Notes: generated from the letters alone by a model not told the origin. DNA of 32,137 nt from CACKLF01 sp002725175 (GCA_002725175.2 PBQX02000077.1:1-32137), one strand, 5' to 3'; positions 9,412 through 17,998 are shown, counted from the stretch's first letter. Numbers and translations: made by a program.

Positions 9412-9618
9412 ATGAATTTGTCTCTATTTTTTTATATCCGCAGCTCGTGGCTTTCAGGCGACGCTTCAAAGGTTCATTTCACAGTTCTCGAGTCGCGCCT
9501 GGGCGACAGCGGCCACGCGGCCAAACAGCCGCAAAAAAATATTTCTAATATTACAAGAGAAAAATATGAAGACATATTAAAAAATCCATTAATAGGACCT
9601 TCGGTCAGCGACAGGTAA
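9412..9618 (+). CDS. Doubtful small ORF with GC-rich core
   Basis: This is a 68-codon frame. It begins at an ATG preceded by an AT-rich, promoter-like spacer (9365-9411), and its last part (NISNITREKYEDILKNPLIG) has the composition of a normal gene. The middle, about 9440-9535, is abruptly GC-rich and encodes no recognisable pattern. It may be a real short gene with an inserted GC island, or the remains of a longer one. It fills the gap between the membrane protein and the convergent basic protein. Confidence 0.4.
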   Translation: MNLSLFFYIRSSWLSGDASKVHFTVLESRLGDSGHAAKQPQKNISNITREKYEDILKNPLIGPSVSDR

Positions 9619-9632
9619 GACATGAATACAAT

Positions 9633-9965
9633 TTAAAGCCCAGAGCGGGTGCGCCGCTCGAGTCGCTGTTGACGAGTTTTTGCAGATATGGGGGGTGGGG
9701 GTCTCACCGGCGCCCAAGGAGGTATTATTGAATTGTCATCTAAAGGCATAGGCGACGACGCGTTCGCGTCGTTCGGCGTTGGCCTGGCAGGCGCAGGCGC
9801 CGGCGCCGGTGGCGATGGCTGTGGTGGAGCGGCGTTTTCGTCGCTAGATTTCTTTTTAAACCAACCAAAAAATCCTCCTTTTTTTGTACGAGCACTGCGT
9901 CTACGTTTATACAATCTTTTTTTAGTTAATTTTTTATGTTTAGTATTATTGACTTTCTTTGTCAT
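9633..9965 (-). CDS. Small basic protein with K/R-rich GG motif and Pro/Ala-rich tail
   Basis: This 110-residue protein is read from Met at 9965; the open frame extends to 10103 but would overlap the divergent large gene, and 9965 gives a strongly basic N-terminus. Residues 1-29 are mostly Lys and Arg, then GGFFGWFKKK (30-39), then a disordered Pro/Ala/Ser region and a final RQQRLERRTRSGL. The Pro/Ala part is encoded by a GC-rich island (9645-9850). No enzyme motif is seen. The basic-then-GG pattern recurs in several other proteins of this window. A DNA-binding core or virion packaging protein is possible. The divergent spacer to the next gene is 37 bases. Confidence 0.65.
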   Translation of the reverse strand: MTKKVNNTKHKKLTKKRLYKRRRSARTKKGGFFGWFKKKSSDENAAPPQPSPPAPAPAPARPTPNDANASSPMPLDDNSIIPPWAPVRPPPPISAKTRQQRLERRTRSGL

Positions 9966-10002
9966 ATAATAATTACATATAAAAAAATATACAACTATAT
10001 TA

Positions 10003-13000
10003 ATGAAGTACAGAATCAGAAGGTTTAAATCCGGAGGTGGAAAGAGCGCCTCGAAACATAGAACAATAGATGAATTAATTAATATTTTTTTAGAATTTTG
10101 CAATAAATATGAATATCATTCAATTGGATTGTGGAGAAATAGAAACACAATTGTTCATGAATATAATGATGAAATCCGCAAGGATGTATTTCGTTTATCT
10201 GATGCTTTGAATGAATATAATGCATCAGTAGATGATTCCAATAAATATGTAATAAGTTCTTATATGGATGAATCTTTGGAATTAACACCTATTTCATTTC
10301 AAACATTGTTCGTAGATAATCACGATGATGTTGGTGCAGCGCTACAGCTCCGCAGCATCGATTTCGATTTAAATGCATTAGGTGTCGATAGAAATGGTAA
10401 TATTGTAAATCTTCTTGAATATGCTGAAACCTATTTAAAAAGGGAAATTGAAATTAGAGACAAATTAGTGGAAGTAATTCGTAATGTTCATGAAGAAAAC
10501 ATTAATCCAAATGTTCGTCATTGGATTGAAACAGCAAATGATGAGATAATCAATTATGAATGGAAAATAGATGTGCTAAGAGCATTATATGCAATAAAGG
10601 ATGCAAAATTTAAAGAGTCAAAAAGACAAAAAGAATCTTCTAATTATAAATTAGCAAATATTCCCGATGATATTAGTAATGAATTAGCTAAATTTCAGTT
10701 TGGAGGTACAAAACCGCCAATTCCTTTTGGATTTGGGAGTCCTGATGAATCCAGAGCAAAACTAGAACAGCTCAGAAAAGAAGCTGCACAAGCCCAAGAA
10801 GAAAAGAAAGAGTATTACCTTACTCCTGATGGACTTTCGCATGCCGAGGCCGAAGGCAAGCGCGACGCAATCAAACAACGAAAAAGAACAACATATTTAA
10901 ATAGAAGAAGATTGGAGAGAGAGGACATAAGAGCATTAGAAGCAGCAGCGCCGCGCCAAAGCAGCCGCGCCGCGCCAGCAGCCGTCGGCCCGGTGCCGAA
11001 TCCTCCTACAATACATACGCCTCCGGAGAATCCGCCTCCAGACGTGGACGCCTGTCTGGCGCTGGCACAAAAGACTAATCGTAATGACTGGTACACGTTC
11101 TCACCCACTTGCCAAAATCTTAACCGTAAACAGCGTCGGGAACTAGGTCGTAAGCTATCTAAATTACAATCCACATTTAAACAAAATATTGAACGTAAAA
11201 AATTAGATAAAGAACGTAAAAAATTAGATAAATTGATAGAAGAATCGAAAGAAAAATATCAATCCGACTTTGAAAATAAAAGAATATTTCCAGGTAGTTT
11301 TGGAAAATCTAATATTTTTTATAATGATAGTCCGGGTAATATACCTTCTGGTATAAGAAAGACTAAAAGACATAACACTCCAGAAGATGAAATTAAATTG
11401 CTCAGATTATCTAAAGCCTTTGGAGAGCCAGAGCGAAAAATCGAAAAAAAGGGACCATTTACCTATATCTATAAGGGTGCTCCACAAACAAGGGATTCAT
11501 CTATTTTCGAGAAAGCACTAAAGTCCAGAAAATCTAAGCCTCAAAATGTAGATGAATTAGATAAATTTTATATAGAAGATATGGAATTATATAAAAAAAT
11601 AAGGGAACAAGAGCGTGAAATAGAAGATAAAGAAGGACTTTTAGACTGGGAGGATGAGGAGAAGGTACAGGAAGAGGACTTTCCCCTCTTGACGTCTGAT
11701 GACGGCGCCGAAATCCTGGAGGCGTCGATGCGGCGCCGCATGTCGCGGGGTGGCGCAGGCAAGAAGCACAAAAAGCGCATGCCTTACAGGCGTTTTGGAG
11801 GTGCATCCGCGGATGGTGATCTTTTAGACGCAGCAGCATCTAAAAATTTAGAAAAAATGAGAGTAGCTATTGAATCTGGTGCTAATGTAAATGTAACAAA
11901 TCATCGTAGTATTTCCCCTCTTATTAGTGTAGCCAAAGGCTGGGGTGAGCCAAATATAGAAATGGTTGATTTATTATTAACTAATAATGCAGATCCGAAT
12001 TTACAAGATAGAGGTGGTGAAACAGCACTTCATTGGGCAGCCACAAGAGGATATTTAGAAGTAGTTAAAAAATTATTAGAAAGTGAAAATATTGATATAA
12101 ATATAACAAATATAGATGAGCGCAATGCTCTTCATAGCATTTTTGATGATGAAGAAGAGAGTTTTGATCCAGATAATGTAGAACGAATTATAAAACTTTT
12201 AATAGAAAAAGGGATAAATATAAATGAAACAGATAATAGTGGAAAAACGGCACTTCATTTGGCAGCAGAACAAAATCACGGAGGGGCTGTTGGTATATTA
12301 TTAAGAGCTGGAGCAGATGAAAATATAAAAACTGATGATTATCATCCTGCTGGACAAACTGCATATGAATTGGCAGAAAACAAGAAAAATAGGGTAGAAT
12401 TAGACAGAATCAATAGATTAGGAGAAATCATCCCAGGTGGTGATTTAGTGGAAAGGCTCCGCATCACTCAAATAGAGCGCAATAGTGTCCGAGCAGTAAT
12501 GACCGTCGGCGAGGCGGAGCACCGTTTTGAAATGCCGCGTAATATTCTTGAGGAAGTCGATGACCATGATCTGTGGGCTTATGAACCAGTCGCATTAAAT
12601 GCTTTTCATGAGTTTCACAGAGAAAAAGCTCAAGCTTATCTTGCAGAAAGGGGTCAAGCAGGTATAACAGCTAGTTATCTTGCTGAAGAAGCTAAGAATG
12701 AGGATTCAATATTAAATTCTCTTCCGCATGATTTAGAAAAGAGAATTAGTAAAATGCTTGGTGGCATGTCTACCGAAGAACTTAAGAAAAAAATAAAAAA
12801 GGACTTCCCAGAAATACTTAAAGATATGTTTGATGGGAGTATTATTTTGGATGTTAAAATTGAAGATGATAGGGGACCAAATAAAAACCACAATAAATAT
12901 ATAGTTACGGTTTATATTCAAGATCAACCAGACATACCATATGAAAATGCCTTTGTTATAACATCATCAAGCAAACCAGGTAACAAAGGATTTGATGTAC

Positions 13001-15132
13001 ATAAAAAGAAAGTAAAAGACTGGCTCCAGGAGGTGATATTGGAAAAAAGACCTGATCTAATAGAACATATGGTCGCCAATCAATATACTACACCCCAACC
13101 TCAAAGAAAATCACCAACTCTGAAACAAGACCATTCGACGACTTATCGGACCGGCTCCCCAACCAGCTCACGAACCAATTCTCCAATCAGTCCGTCAACC
13201 CGTTCGCCAACCAAATTGAAATGGAACGATAGCAAAAAGGAAGTGGAGGCCAAAAAACAAGAATATATACATGACAATTTCGACGATCTGGTGGCCCTCG
13301 TCGACGCCTTGGACATCAATCCTCCGGATAAAGACGACGCCCCGACCAAGGAGTCCAAAGGCGTCGAGGAGTCCAAAGGCGTCGAGGAGTCCAAAGGTGT
13401 CGAGGAGTCCGAGGATACAGAAGATGAAAAAGCTTTAGCTGCAGCTAAAAAAAAGCTTGAAGAAGAAGAAAGAGCTGAAATGATAAGGAAGTCAAATGAA
13501 AGGGATGAAAATGTACGTCGCAGAATAACGGACAAGAAAAATCTAAAAAAAGAGGCGCAGCGCCTCGCCGACGCCCGGCGTCGAGCGGAGGCTGATGAGC
13601 ATCGGCGGGAGGCGGAGGAGCGTCGGCGGGAGGCGGAGGAGCTGCGGGAGGCGGAGGAGGCGGAGGCGGAGGTGCAGCGGCGGGCGGATGAGGCGGAGGA
13701 GCGGTGGCGGGCGTCGACGCGACGGGCGGAGGCAGAGGAGCGGCGGGAGGCGGCGCGGGCGGCGCGAAGTCGCCGAAGTGCGCTGGAGTATGAGATACGT
13801 CTGCGGGAGCGGCAGTTGGCGGAGGAGGCCCGCCGCCTCGAGCAGGCGGCGGAGGCGCTTCGGCAGGCGGAGGCGCAGCTTAAGCAGCGGCAACGCGACG
13901 CCGACGACGCGAGGGCGCAGTTTGAGCAGGCGAAGGCGGTGGTGCAGCGGCGGGGGGCGTCTGAGGAGGAGACGCGACAGGCGATGCCGCAGTTTGAGCA
14001 GGCGCACGCGCGCCTCTTAAATGTGGTAAATACGATGCAGCAGGCGTTTGCGCAGTTTGACCAGGCGAATGCGCAGTTGCAGCAGGCGGTTGCGCAGTTT
14101 GACCAGGCGAAGGCGCGCGTTCAGCGCCTTAAGAACAATGCTCCGCGAGAACGCACACCTAGGGTGGACGGTGGAGCATACAATAAAACTCTAAAAGAAA
14201 TACAAGAACTGGATGATGAAATATATCATAGAACTGACGGTGGCGGTCAAATATTTTCTTCTAACAAAAAAGACTATGAGCTTGAATTTTTAAATAATGA
14301 ATTGTCTAAAACAAGAAAAAGATATAATAAATATGGTAAACTGTTGGCAGTTAATAAGTTAATACCCAAAAATGTTGATAATGATATTTGGGATTATGCT
14401 ATGGAAAAGTATAAATTTTTCAAAAAAAAATATGTTCCACTGCATCGACCACATGGCATATTAAATGATTGGTTGGGTACCTGGATAGATCATGGAACGT
14501 TAGAAACAATGGTTAATCTAATAGAATTATTAGAGCTTTTGCAAGACCATATTCATTACGGAGATAGTGATTCTATAGTAGAAATAAGGCAAGCATGCAC
14601 TGCAGCTATCTCGGAAACCGCGACACCCGAACTCGTATTAATTGCATTATTAAAAAGCCAAATATTTTTTATTGAATATTATTTTTATATTCTAAACCTG
14701 CCTCAGGCGCCACTCGTAACAACAAAAATATGTATTAAAAAACTGAATTCAATCTTTACACAAATTTATAAAAAAGAAAACTATGAGTTATCTTTGTATA
14801 ATACGATTTCCGAAAATCCTTTTATTAGTTATTATGAACAAATAGAAACAGAACACATAATTGAATCTATTAAATTTTATAAGGAAATAGCTATTGAATC
14901 ATTGAAAATAATTTCTGAATTTTTCGAGGTGCACCACGAGGACGTCTTCGCGCATTTATTAAAAGAAGTAGAAAAAAATGATGAAGAAGGAGAAAAAGAA
15001 GACAGAAGAAAAATGTATAAATTAATAAAACGGCGCAAAAATATTCCATCTCATTGGTCAAAACATTATAATAAAAATAAAATTGTTTTACCAGAAGTTA
15101 TTGAAGACAAAATAGATGAAAACTTATTATAA
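10003..15132 (+). CDS. Very large ankyrin-repeat and coiled-coil protein, possible polyprotein
   Basis: This 1709-residue protein is the longest gene here. Visible parts in order are: a basic GGG N-terminus (MKYRIRRFKSGGGKSASK); a folded, unrecognised domain to about 230; a charged linker region to about 580; ankyrin repeats at about 604-790 with clear ETALHWAATRGYLEVVKKLL and KTALHLAAEQNHGGAVGILL copies; an unrecognised mixed domain to about 1030; a Ser/Pro/Thr linker; three ESKGVE repeats near 1117; a long Ala/Glu/Arg/Gln coiled coil (about 1184-1379); and a helical C-terminal domain, 1420-1709, of unknown family. GG-x sites often lie near segment borders (234, 583, 599, 1390, 1413). Base composition swings from AT-rich in folded parts to very GC-rich in linkers and the coiled coil. 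No stop or frameshift breaks the frame. A scaffold or structural role is inferred. Confidence 0.85.
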   Translation: MKYRIRRFKSGGGKSASKHRTIDELINIFLEFCNKYEYHSIGLWRNRNTIVHEYNDEIRKDVFRLSDALNEYNASVDDSNKYVISSYMDESLELTPISFQTLFVDNHDDVGAALQLRSIDFDLNALGVDRNGNIVNLLEYAETYLKREIEIRDKLVEVIRNVHEENINPNVRHWIETANDEIINYEWKIDVLRALYAIKDAKFKESKRQKESSNYKLANIPDDISNELAKFQFGGTKPPIPFGFGSPDESRAKLEQLRKEAAQAQEEKKEYYLTPDGLSHAEAEGKRDAIKQRKRTTYLNRRRLEREDIRALEAAAPRQSSRAAPAAVGPVPNPPTIHTPPENPPPDVDACLALAQKTNRNDWYTFSPTCQNLNRKQRRELGRKLSKLQSTFKQNIERKKLDKERKKLDKLIEESKEKYQSDFENKRIFPGSFGKSNIFYNDSPGNIPSGIRKTKRHNTPEDEIKLLRLSKAFGEPERKIEKKGPFTYIYKGAPQTRDSSIFEKALKSRKSKPQNVDELDKFYIEDMELYKKIREQEREIEDKEGLLDWEDEEKVQEEDFPLLTSDDGAEILEASMRRRMSRGGAGKKHKKRMPYRRFGGASADGDLLDAAASKNLEKMRVAIESGANVNVTNHRSISPLISVAKGWGEPNIEMVDLLLTNNADPNLQDRGGETALHWAATRGYLEVVKKLLESENIDINITNIDERNALHSIFDDEEESFDPDNVERIIKLLIEKGININETDNSGKTALHLAAEQNHGGAVGILLRAGADENIKTDDYHPAGQTAYELAENKKNRVELDRINRLGEIIPGGDLVERLRITQIERNSVRAVMTVGEAEHRFEMPRNILEEVDDHDLWAYEPVALNAFHEFHREKAQAYLAERGQAGITASYLAEEAKNEDSILNSLPHDLEKRISKMLGGMSTEELKKKIKKDFPEILKDMFDGSIILDVKIEDDRGPNKNHNKYIVTVYIQDQPDIPYENAFVITSSSKPGNKGFDVHKKKVKDWLQEVILEKRPDLIEHMVANQYTTPQPQRKSPTLKQDHSTTYRTGSPTSSRTNSPISPSTRSPTKLKWNDSKKEVEAKKQEYIHDNFDDLVALVDALDINPPDKDDAPTKESKGVEESKGVEESKGVEESEDTEDEKALAAAKKKLEEEERAEMIRKSNERDENVRRRITDKKNLKKEAQRLADARRRAEADEHRREAEERRREAEELREAEEAEAEVQRRADEAEERWRASTRRAEAEERREAARAARSRRSALEYEIRLRERQLAEEARRLEQAAEALRQAEAQLKQRQRDADDARAQFEQAKAVVQRRGASEEETRQAMPQFEQAHARLLNVVNTMQQAFAQFDQANAQLQQAVAQFDQAKARVQRLKNNAPRERTPRVDGGAYNKTLKEIQELDDEIYHRTDGGGQIFSSNKKDYELEFLNNELSKTRKRYNKYGKLLAVNKLIPKNVDNDIWDYAMEKYKFFKKKYVPLHRPHGILNDWLGTWIDHGTLETMVNLIELLELLQDHIHYGDSDSIVEIRQACTAAISETATPELVLIALLKSQIFFIEYYFYILNLPQAPLVTTKICIKKLNSIFTQIYKKENYELSLYNTISENPFISYYEQIETEHIIESIKFYKEIAIESLKIISEFFEVHHEDVFAHLLKEVEKNDEEGEKEDRRKMYKLIKRRKNIPSHWSKHYNKNKIVLPEVIEDKIDENLL
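13351..13404 (+). repeat. Three tandem 18-base repeats
   Basis: The unit GAGTCCAAAGGCGTCGAG is repeated three times, at 13351, 13369 and 13387; the third has one C-to-T change. It encodes ESKGVE in the linker before the coiled coil of the large ankyrin protein. A partial fourth copy follows. Confidence 0.92.
13552..14140 (+). repeat. GC-rich degenerate repeat block encoding the coiled coil
   Basis: About 590 bases of very GC-rich DNA are built from drifting repeats: GCGGAGGAG-type units in the first half and CAGTTTGA(G/C)CAGGCG-type units in the second. They encode EAEERRREAEE-like and AQFDQAKA-like runs with heptad or 11-residue spacing, as in long coiled coils. The lack of stop codons here leaves open frames on other frames and strand; these are by-products. 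Confidence 0.85.
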
Positions 15133-15146
15133 AAGATTCTCCTGCC

Positions 15147-15599
15147 CTAGCGCATTGCATGTTGGACCCCCCGCGGGCGGCGCGCCACCGCGCCGAGGCG
15201 CCCGAAGCGGGCCTCTGTCACAATATAATTGTCTATTGTTACAAGACTAATAAAGATTCCAACTGAACATATTATAACCATTATTGTTAAAATAACGCGG
15301 CGCTGTCTTAAAAAAAACACACTTAATAAAATAAGAACTATAAAGAACAACAGTACGCAACAACGATTAGGCAGCGGGCCCAACCCCCTGCGACGTCGCG
15401 GTCGGCGTCGCACGCGGCGACGAGGAATTGTTAATACAGTTTGCCTACAAATTACACAATTATTATTACGTTTTAGTATATGCCATTGTAAAAAACATTC
15501 TTCACAAATAGCATGTTTGCATGAATGAATAATGAAAATTAGATTTTTTCCTTCTTCTTCGTCAGAAGTTATGAAGCATACTGGGCAAATTTGAGACAT
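15147..15599 (-). CDS. Membrane-anchored RING finger protein (probable E3 ubiquitin ligase)
   Basis: This 150-residue protein has an N-terminal C3HC4 RING finger: Cys5, Cys8, Cys27, His29, Cys32, Cys35, Cys48 and Cys51, in the sequence CPVC, CKHAICEEC and CVIC. RING proteins bind a ubiquitin-conjugating enzyme and direct ubiquitin to targets. A very basic Arg-rich stretch (60-71) is followed by two membrane helices (about 80-97 and 102-122) and a basic tail. The Arg-rich segment and tail lie in GC-rich islands. The topology would put the RING on the cytosolic side of an intracellular membrane. It is convergent with the large ankyrin gene (14-base gap). Confidence 0.88.
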   Translation of the reverse strand: MSQICPVCFITSDEEEGKNLIFIIHSCKHAICEECFLQWHILKRNNNCVICRQTVLTIPRRRVRRRPRRRRGLGPLPNRCCVLLFFIVLILLSVFFLRQRRVILTIMVIICSVGIFISLVTIDNYIVTEARFGRLGAVARRPRGVQHAMR

Positions 15600-15638
15600 T
15601 TCTGTTTAATTACTATTTTTAAGTAAATGAATGTTATA

Positions 15639-16403
15639 TTAAAAACGCTGGGCGCGAAGTATACTAAAATCACCAATTTGCTTTATTTCATATTTATCTC
15701 TTATGCAGTGAGTATATATTTCTTCACTGCTTTTAAATTCATATGTAATATTATTCTTAATTAGATGCAATTTGGAATAAAAAAAATCATGCATATATTT
15801 CTTAGGTATTATTGAAATATGATCTATTAGTATATAACCAGCCCCATGACTTCCGAAAGGCGGATAATTTGAACAAGTGATTTTGTTTGCATTGTAACTA
15901 TATATATTTGAGCAGGGTTTAGTGAAACATAAGTCAGGCCTTATAAATATGAAATAATCAAATTCAATATTATTTTCTAATTGTATTTCTTCAATTATTT
16001 TACCACATTGTTCTATATTGTAATGAAAATGCAATGCTCTCAATAATTTTTTATCATCATTTAAAAACTCCACATATTTTGTTCTATCTTTTACTTGGCC
16101 TATTAATTTAGAATCTTCTATTTCATTTGTATCTAACAGTTTCGAATAAAAAGTGATATTTTTATATTTTTTCTCATAACACTCTATTTCTTGTTTTAAT
16201 TTCTGTGCATCAATTGGTTCATATTCAAAATCCCAATATTCTTGTCCTTTTGGACCCGGGTCATCGCATTTTAAATAAAACAAAATATGAGTATTTTGTT
16301 TATTATTATTTTCGAACAATTTACTTATAATATTCTCATATACAGAATCAAAACAACTTAAAAAAGTTCTCGCATTTCCACACAAAAAATATATTCTATT
16401 CAT
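15639..16403 (-). CDS. Glycosyltransferase-like protein, tandem paralog 1
   Basis: This 254-residue protein is paralogous to the next gene. N-terminal MNRIYFLCGNARTFLSCFDS is a nucleotide-binding-like strand and loop; the centre has FDYFIFIRPDLCFTKPCSN (about 149-167), where RPDL resembles the acidic metal-site segment of small glycosyltransferase-like proteins common in giant viruses and algae. Assignment as a transferase is by pattern and by its neighbours (sulfotransferase, GT25); the donor and acceptor are unknown. Its first 60 codons are almost identical in DNA to paralog 2, while the C-terminal half has diverged strongly. The upstream gap carries the 52-base direct repeat found also before paralog 2. 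Confidence 0.65.
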   Translation of the reverse strand: MNRIYFLCGNARTFLSCFDSVYENIISKLFENNNKQNTHILFYLKCDDPGPKGQEYWDFEYEPIDAQKLKQEIECYEKKYKNITFYSKLLDTNEIEDSKLIGQVKDRTKYVEFLNDDKKLLRALHFHYNIEQCGKIIEEIQLENNIEFDYFIFIRPDLCFTKPCSNIYSYNANKITCSNYPPFGSHGAGYILIDHISIIPKKYMHDFFYSKLHLIKNNITYEFKSSEEIYTHCIRDKYEIKQIGDFSILRAQRF

Positions 16404-16455
16404 CTACTTAGATTAAATCTAGATTCTTTTTATTTTAAAATCACCTATTTGTATT
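16404..16455 (-). repeat. 52-base direct repeat, copy A
   Basis: Identical to 17184-17235. It covers the 15-base gap upstream of paralog 1 plus the last codons and stop of paralog 2. It contains the near-palindrome TAGATTAAATCTA. It marks the unit boundary of the tandem duplication. Confidence 0.93.
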
Positions 16456-17183
16456 AGTTGATATGAGTCAAGCGTATGCAAATATAGTGGTTCCGCAGAT
16501 TTGAAAACATGCTCAGTATTTGTTCTTATTAATCGCATTCTTTCAAAAAAAAACGCATCTTTATACTTCTTTGGAATTATTGCAAGCAGGTCACATCCTG
16601 CATAAAGTGGTGTGGCATGTTTTTCATTTGGTGCAAATGGAGCATAACGAGAACATATAACTTTGTTTTTATTGTAATTATCTATATTAGAACAACATTT
16701 GCTAAAAAACAGATCTGGTCGTATAAATATAAAAAAATCAAATTCAATATTATTTTTTTTTTGTATTTCCTCTATTATTTTACCACATTGTTCTATATTA
16801 TAGTTAAAGTGTAATGCTCTCAAAAATATTTTATCTCTTTCAAAACCTTCAACATATTTAGACCTATCTTTTACTTGATTTAATAATTCATTATCACCAA
16901 TTTCATTTGTATCTAATAATTTTGAATGAAAAGTAATGTTTTTATATTTTTTCTCATAACGCTCTATTTCTTGTTTTAATTTGTTTTTATCAATAAGGTC
17001 ATATTCAAAATCCCAATATTGAACACCCCTCGGACCAGGATCGTCGCATTTTAAATAAAACAAAATATGAGTATTTTGTTTATTATTATTTTCGAACAAT
17101 TTACTTATAATATTCTCATATGCAGAATCAAAACAACTTAAAAAAGTTCTCGCATTTCCACATAAAAAATATATCCTATTCAT
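16419..17183 (-). CDS. Glycosyltransferase-like protein, tandem paralog 2
   Basis: This protein has the same length (254 residues) as paralog 1 and is offset from it by exactly 780 bases. It keeps NARTFLSCFDS and FDFFIFIRPDLFFSKCCSN (about 149-167), and ends QIGDFKIKRI. The C-terminal third differs from paralog 1 (for example EKHATPLYAGCDLLAIIPKK), which may give a different acceptor. Its C-terminal 11 codons and downstream gap are repeated at 17184-17235, and its N-terminal codons again at 18025-18075, showing that a third copy once stood upstream. Function as a glycan-modifying enzyme is inferred, with modest certainty. Confidence 0.65.
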   Translation of the reverse strand: MNRIYFLCGNARTFLSCFDSAYENIISKLFENNNKQNTHILFYLKCDDPGPRGVQYWDFEYDLIDKNKLKQEIERYEKKYKNITFHSKLLDTNEIGDNELLNQVKDRSKYVEGFERDKIFLRALHFNYNIEQCGKIIEEIQKKNNIEFDFFIFIRPDLFFSKCCSNIDNYNKNKVICSRYAPFAPNEKHATPLYAGCDLLAIIPKKYKDAFFFERMRLIRTNTEHVFKSAEPLYLHTLDSYQLIQIGDFKIKRI

Positions 17184-17235
17184 CTACTTAGATTAAATCT
17201 AGATTCTTTTTATTTTAAAATCACCTATTTGTATT
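17184..17235 (-). pseudogene. 3' end remnant of a third glycosyltransferase-like copy
   Basis: These 52 bases are identical to 16404-16455. Read on the minus strand they still encode the final IQIGDFKIKRI and TAG stop of paralog 2, then the same intergenic gap leading to the start of paralog 2. Homology stops sharply at 17235/17236, 16 bases before the sulfotransferase start. With the matching 5' remnant at 18025-18075 this shows a third tandem copy whose body has been lost. Confidence 0.85.
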
Positions 17236-17251
17236 TAAATTTAATTTTACT

Positions 17252-17998
17252 ATGTGGATACACGAGAAAAAAAAACTGATTTATTTATGTAATCCTAAAT
17301 GTGGTTCTCAAACTTTATTAGCAGCATTAAAAAGACATGGTTTTATTAATTTTATTGGCGAGCCACGCCTTCGCGCATCATGCCGTGGCCGTGGCCGTGG
17401 CCACGGCCGCGCGATAGAAACCGCTATAGAAAAATATAATGGTAATTGGATGCATGCATGCATGAAAACAATAGTAAAATTTATGACAGTTATTGGAAAA
17501 AATCCATATGATTATAAATACTTTACTGTAATAAGAGAACCGATAGATAGATTAATAAGTAACTTTAATTATTGTAAATTCGATAAGGATTGGCATGCTT
17601 TTTATTGCGGTCCAGGGGAGATAAATACAAAAAACGCACTATTGGATTTTTCAAAAGAATTCAATTATACATATAATGGAAAATATAACTATACAATAAA
17701 TGATTATTTATCTATTGGATTAGAAAAATCTGCTAATTTATGCACACATCCAATGCCAATAATTGATTATACTGAAATTTTAGATAAACGATTTGATATA
17801 TCCATATTTAAATTAGAAAATCTGAATGAATTAAAGAAATTTCTTGATAGTTATGATATTTGTTTTGATATTAATTGTAAGCTTAATAGTAGAGAATATG
17901 ATTCATTTAAAATTAGGAATACAATTACTAAAGAAAATATAGATAATATACGTAATATATATAAATATGAATATACGTATTATTATAAAATTTTTTAA
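17252..17998 (+). CDS. Sulfotransferase family protein
   Basis: This 248-residue protein has the two PAPS-binding elements of sulfotransferases: the 5'-phosphosulfate loop YLCNPKCGSQTLLAAL (11-26, with Pro15-Lys16 and Ser19) and the 3'-phosphate segment FTVIREPIDRLISNFNYCKF (91-110, with Arg95 and Ser103). It should move sulfate from PAPS to a hydroxyl, probably on a sugar given its surroundings. No signal peptide or membrane anchor is seen, unlike Golgi members, so it may act in the cytosol. Residues about 38-52 (RLRASCRGRGRGHGR) are encoded by a GC-rich island with a 16-base perfect palindrome that looks inserted between the two cofactor motifs. It runs opposite to its neighbours and is flanked by the two remnants of a third glycosyltransferase-like gene. 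Confidence 0.82.
   Translation: MWIHEKKKLIYLCNPKCGSQTLLAALKRHGFINFIGEPRLRASCRGRGRGHGRAIETAIEKYNGNWMHACMKTIVKFMTVIGKNPYDYKYFTVIREPIDRLISNFNYCKFDKDWHAFYCGPGEINTKNALLDFSKEFNYTYNGKYNYTINDYLSIGLEKSANLCTHPMPIIDYTEILDKRFDISIFKLENLNELKKFLDSYDICFDINCKLNSREYDSFKIRNTITKENIDNIRNIYKYEYTYYYKIF
17383..17408. repeat. CCGTGG triplicate and 16-base palindrome inside the sulfotransferase gene
   Basis: Three CCGTGG units at 17383-17400 run into the perfect palindrome GGCCGTGGCCACGGCC at 17393-17408. The block is very GC-rich in an AT-rich gene and keeps the frame. It could fold into a stable hairpin in DNA or mRNA. Confidence 0.9.

Noticed and set aside
13543..14020. Long open frames on the other strand and in another frame across the GC-rich coiled-coil block
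   Set aside because: They are Arg/Leu/Pro-rich or Arg/Gly-rich products of stop-poor GC-rich repeats and lie inside the well-supported 1709-residue gene.
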